DNA of 64,000 nucleotides from positions 11,753 through 75,752 of the forward strand of contig JH152730.1 in NCBI GenBank assembly GCA_000226015.1, written 5' to 3'. The stretch is from Mnemiopsis leidyi. Lineage: Eukaryota > Ctenophora > Tentaculata > Lobata > Bolinopsidae. A model generated the notes under the pieces. It saw only the letters and a program-made list of their open reading frames with translations, was not told the origin of the DNA and did no database searches. Shown here one piece after another: positions 34,668 to 64,000 of this stretch. How positions within the stretch are numbered: the first letter of the stretch is position 1; each line of letters begins with the position of its first letter. Made by a program: the position numbers and the translations under genes.

Positions 34668-35040
34668 GGTTGATAACCTTGTCGCGGTGATACCCGACTC
34701 ACGCAGCTAAAGCTGAACGTTCTGTTAGAACGTTAGACGGATATAATTTCTCGTCAATGATAACCTACTGTCGCGGCCATCACGCGCTCTCACGCATTTC
34801 TGGCCTAGACGCGCATCGCCCTACGCCCGTTGAATTTGTATACAAGTATCATATTTATTTTTTACGAGATGATATCCGTCTAACGTTTTAATGAAACGCC
34901 AGGAGAGTAGCAAGCTGCGAGCCGCGCGCGAGTCACGGCGGGTTGTTATAGGTTGACAACCTACTGTCGCGGCCATCACACGCTCTTACGCATTTTTGGC
35001 CTAGAAGAAATTCTAAACGCGCATCGCCCGTTGAGTCGGG
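34668..35040. repeat. Foldback-like dispersed element with internal repeats
   Basis: The left part (GGTTGATAACCTTGTCGCGG ... GTTAGACGGATATAATTTCT) is an imperfect inverted match to the right part (GATGATATCCGTCTAACG ... TTGTTATAGGTTGACAACC). TAACCTACTGTCGCGGCCAT at about 34764 recurs as CAACCTACTGTCGCGGCCAT at about 34958. A related copy of the left arm lies near 16925. The arrangement suggests a MITE with nested or partly duplicated copies. Confidence 0.65.
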
Positions 35041-35467
35041 TAACACCTCGACAAATTTATTCCTGATAGCAACTAGTTGTTATTAAGTCTTTAAATTTAT
35101 AATTTAGTAGGTTTGCTGATTTTCTCGTCGACTTGATAATATAAATATTGGTATGAGTTAGCTTTGTCCGACCCTTGCTCTAACCATAAGCCCTTTGCGC
35201 TTTGCTGGGCCAACATAGCCCTTTGGGCCTTTGGCTCGGATCGCGCTGCGCGCGCCCTATCGGGACGCACATAGGGACGCCTGAGCTGTGTGAACTTTTG
35301 CGTCGCGCGTCCGTCCTAATTTCGCGCTAAGCTCGCACAGGGATATACGACTATACGTGATTAATATAAGTAATTTTGCGCGCGTCGTACTCGTAGCAGC
35401 TCAGCCGCATCATGCGCATCGACCGTAACTCAATTAGAAAATCCGAGCATCTTTCTAAGCAATCAAT

Positions 35468-35600
35468 TGTCTGACTTCGTCCGACCCTCATTCGAAGCGA
35501 ATAGAGGGAATAAAATTAAAATGACAGGAGGGTGCGCGCTGCCGTACAACGCAATCAATAAAATATCGGGAGGGTCATGCGCGCTGCCGTACAAACTTTC
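35468..35600 (+). repeat. Dispersed repeat copy with internal duplication
   Basis: GTCTGACTTCGTCCGACCC, CTCATTCGAAGCGAATAG and AGGAGGGTGCGCGCTGCCG match the family at 11172 and 25325. The segment GGGAGGGTCATGCGCGCTGC repeats its right end about 45 bases later. A truncated relative begins near 35157 (TTAGCTTTGTCCGACCC). Confidence 0.75.
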
Positions 35601-36574
35601 GTCTATCGCGATCCGATACTGACATTGAAATCATAACTTTCCCGACGCGATGTCCACGCGACACTTAATTGTACAACTACTTCGTAGCAGACCGTCAGTT
35701 ATATATAATCATACTCATACTCATAGTTATACAAATGAAGGATTTTTTTCTATTTTTAGCAACACTCAAAAAGTGAGACACTATTATCAGTTTGGTACAA
35801 AATTTGAAATATCAATTTTAGCATAATATCTGTGCTTGAAACAACATTGGTAAAAAAGTTAACTCTGTTGAATAATTGACACTAATTAAAACATATCGTC
35901 GGAATGAAATGCCTTTCCACTGCAGCGGAACCAGATTGCCAAACCCAGCAAAGTAACCTTACAAACTAAATGGAATTCTAATTCTATTTCACATAATCGG
36001 TTTATTGCGGCTATGTGAAGGCTCCAGAAAATAGTGATAAAATTTAATCAATAACTCAATTTAACATTGAGGTGTTTTTTTGTATATAAAAACCAATCAA
36101 TCAATGCTAAGACATAAAATTTAAACTAGTAAACAAAGTTAAAAGCGTTAACATTGATATGAACTATGGCATCTCTGTAGTCGGATACCAGTCGTTAAAC
36201 TTTAAGTCCCACCAGCTTGCAAGTCTACTGATTTAACAAGATTTAATGATATTAGTTTATATTGTTCTTATCAAAACGTTATAATTGATTTCCTTTTTAA
36301 GAACGTAATTAATAGTAATACATCAACTACAATAAGAAATCATTCGTTTTTTCCGACGCGTTGCTATGAAAACTGTCGAAACATTTGCAAATAGTTGTTA
36401 GAGATTTTAGAGGGTTAAAAAGTTATCCCGCGAGTAATGTTAACCAGAGAGAGATTTGACCCGGAAGATGCCTAATTATATCTGACAATCAGGCTAATTA
36501 CACGTGATGTGAATTAGCCCAATAAAATCTGATATTGTCGAAAAGGAGGGTGTTCCAATGTGGAACATACCGGA

Positions 36575-63857
<27,283 letters not shown>

Positions 63858-64000
63858 TCACCATCACAACATTCCATTGTGGTCGGTTAAAGTTTAAATA
63901 CTTAATGTTGGCATAACAAACTGTGTGGGTATTGATGTAAAGTTGTCATGCAGTTATTAAACTAAACAAGTAACATGCATGATAAAGCGTGCCTTAGCGT

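Larger units (their letters stand above)
32791..36574. other. Repeat-rich intergenic region between two minus-strand genes
   Basis: No gene was recognised. The region holds a 74-bp tandem duplication, a possible tRNA-derived SINE, a 32-bp perfect palindrome, a foldback-like repeat and several dispersed repeats. The section 34660-35700 is GC rich with many CG dinucleotides (for example GCGCGCGAGTCACGG), which contrasts with the AT-rich flanks. As it lies upstream of the phospholipase first exon, the near part (32791-33050) should contain that gene's promoter, but no clear motif is visible. Confidence 0.6.

Overview
This is a metazoan nuclear window: genes are split by short GT-AG introns, there are signalling and extracellular proteins restricted to or typical of animals (phospholipase C-gamma, an LRRFIP/Flightless-1-interacting protein, an EGF/laminin-EGF/thrombospondin protein), AT-rich non-coding DNA, many minisatellites and foldback elements. 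Short runs of N and one apparent homopolymer error look like a draft shotgun assembly. A non-bilaterian marine invertebrate (ctenophore- or cnidarian-like) would fit the gene set, intron sizes and nested gene, but that placement is a guess. Exon models below were built by hand from splice sites and reading phase.

Layout. 264-1924 (+): complete five-exon cytochrome b561, 249 aa, with all four haem histidines. 1925-7196: no gene seen; minisatellites. 7197-14928 (-): six-exon secreted protein of about 1519 aa (long helical N-terminus, EGF, sushi-like, WSC-like cysteine domain, EGFs, laminin-EGFs, TSP1), with an antisense LINE fragment in one intron. 14929-19537: no convincing gene; a compound foldback element. 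19538-32790 (-): a 22-exon phospholipase C-gamma of about 1299 aa with the full family architecture; its introns carry a 20-bp minisatellite, a decamer satellite invaded by a small DNA transposon, and a foldback element with an assembly gap. 32791-36574: repeat-rich intergenic DNA, including a possible tRNA-derived SINE and dispersed repeats. 36575-63857 (-): an LRRFIP homologue whose 3' coiled-coil exons are constant and whose 5' part holds a series of candidate alternative first exons, all ending in phase 0. A complete intronless RNase T2 gene (38765-39487, same strand) lies inside one LRRFIP intron.

The genes do not form an operon or pathway. Locally interesting points are the multi-first-exon LRRFIP locus, the same-strand nested RNase T2, the unusual domain order of the secreted protein, and the way transposon and satellite DNA has settled into introns, in two places duplicating splice-site sequence.
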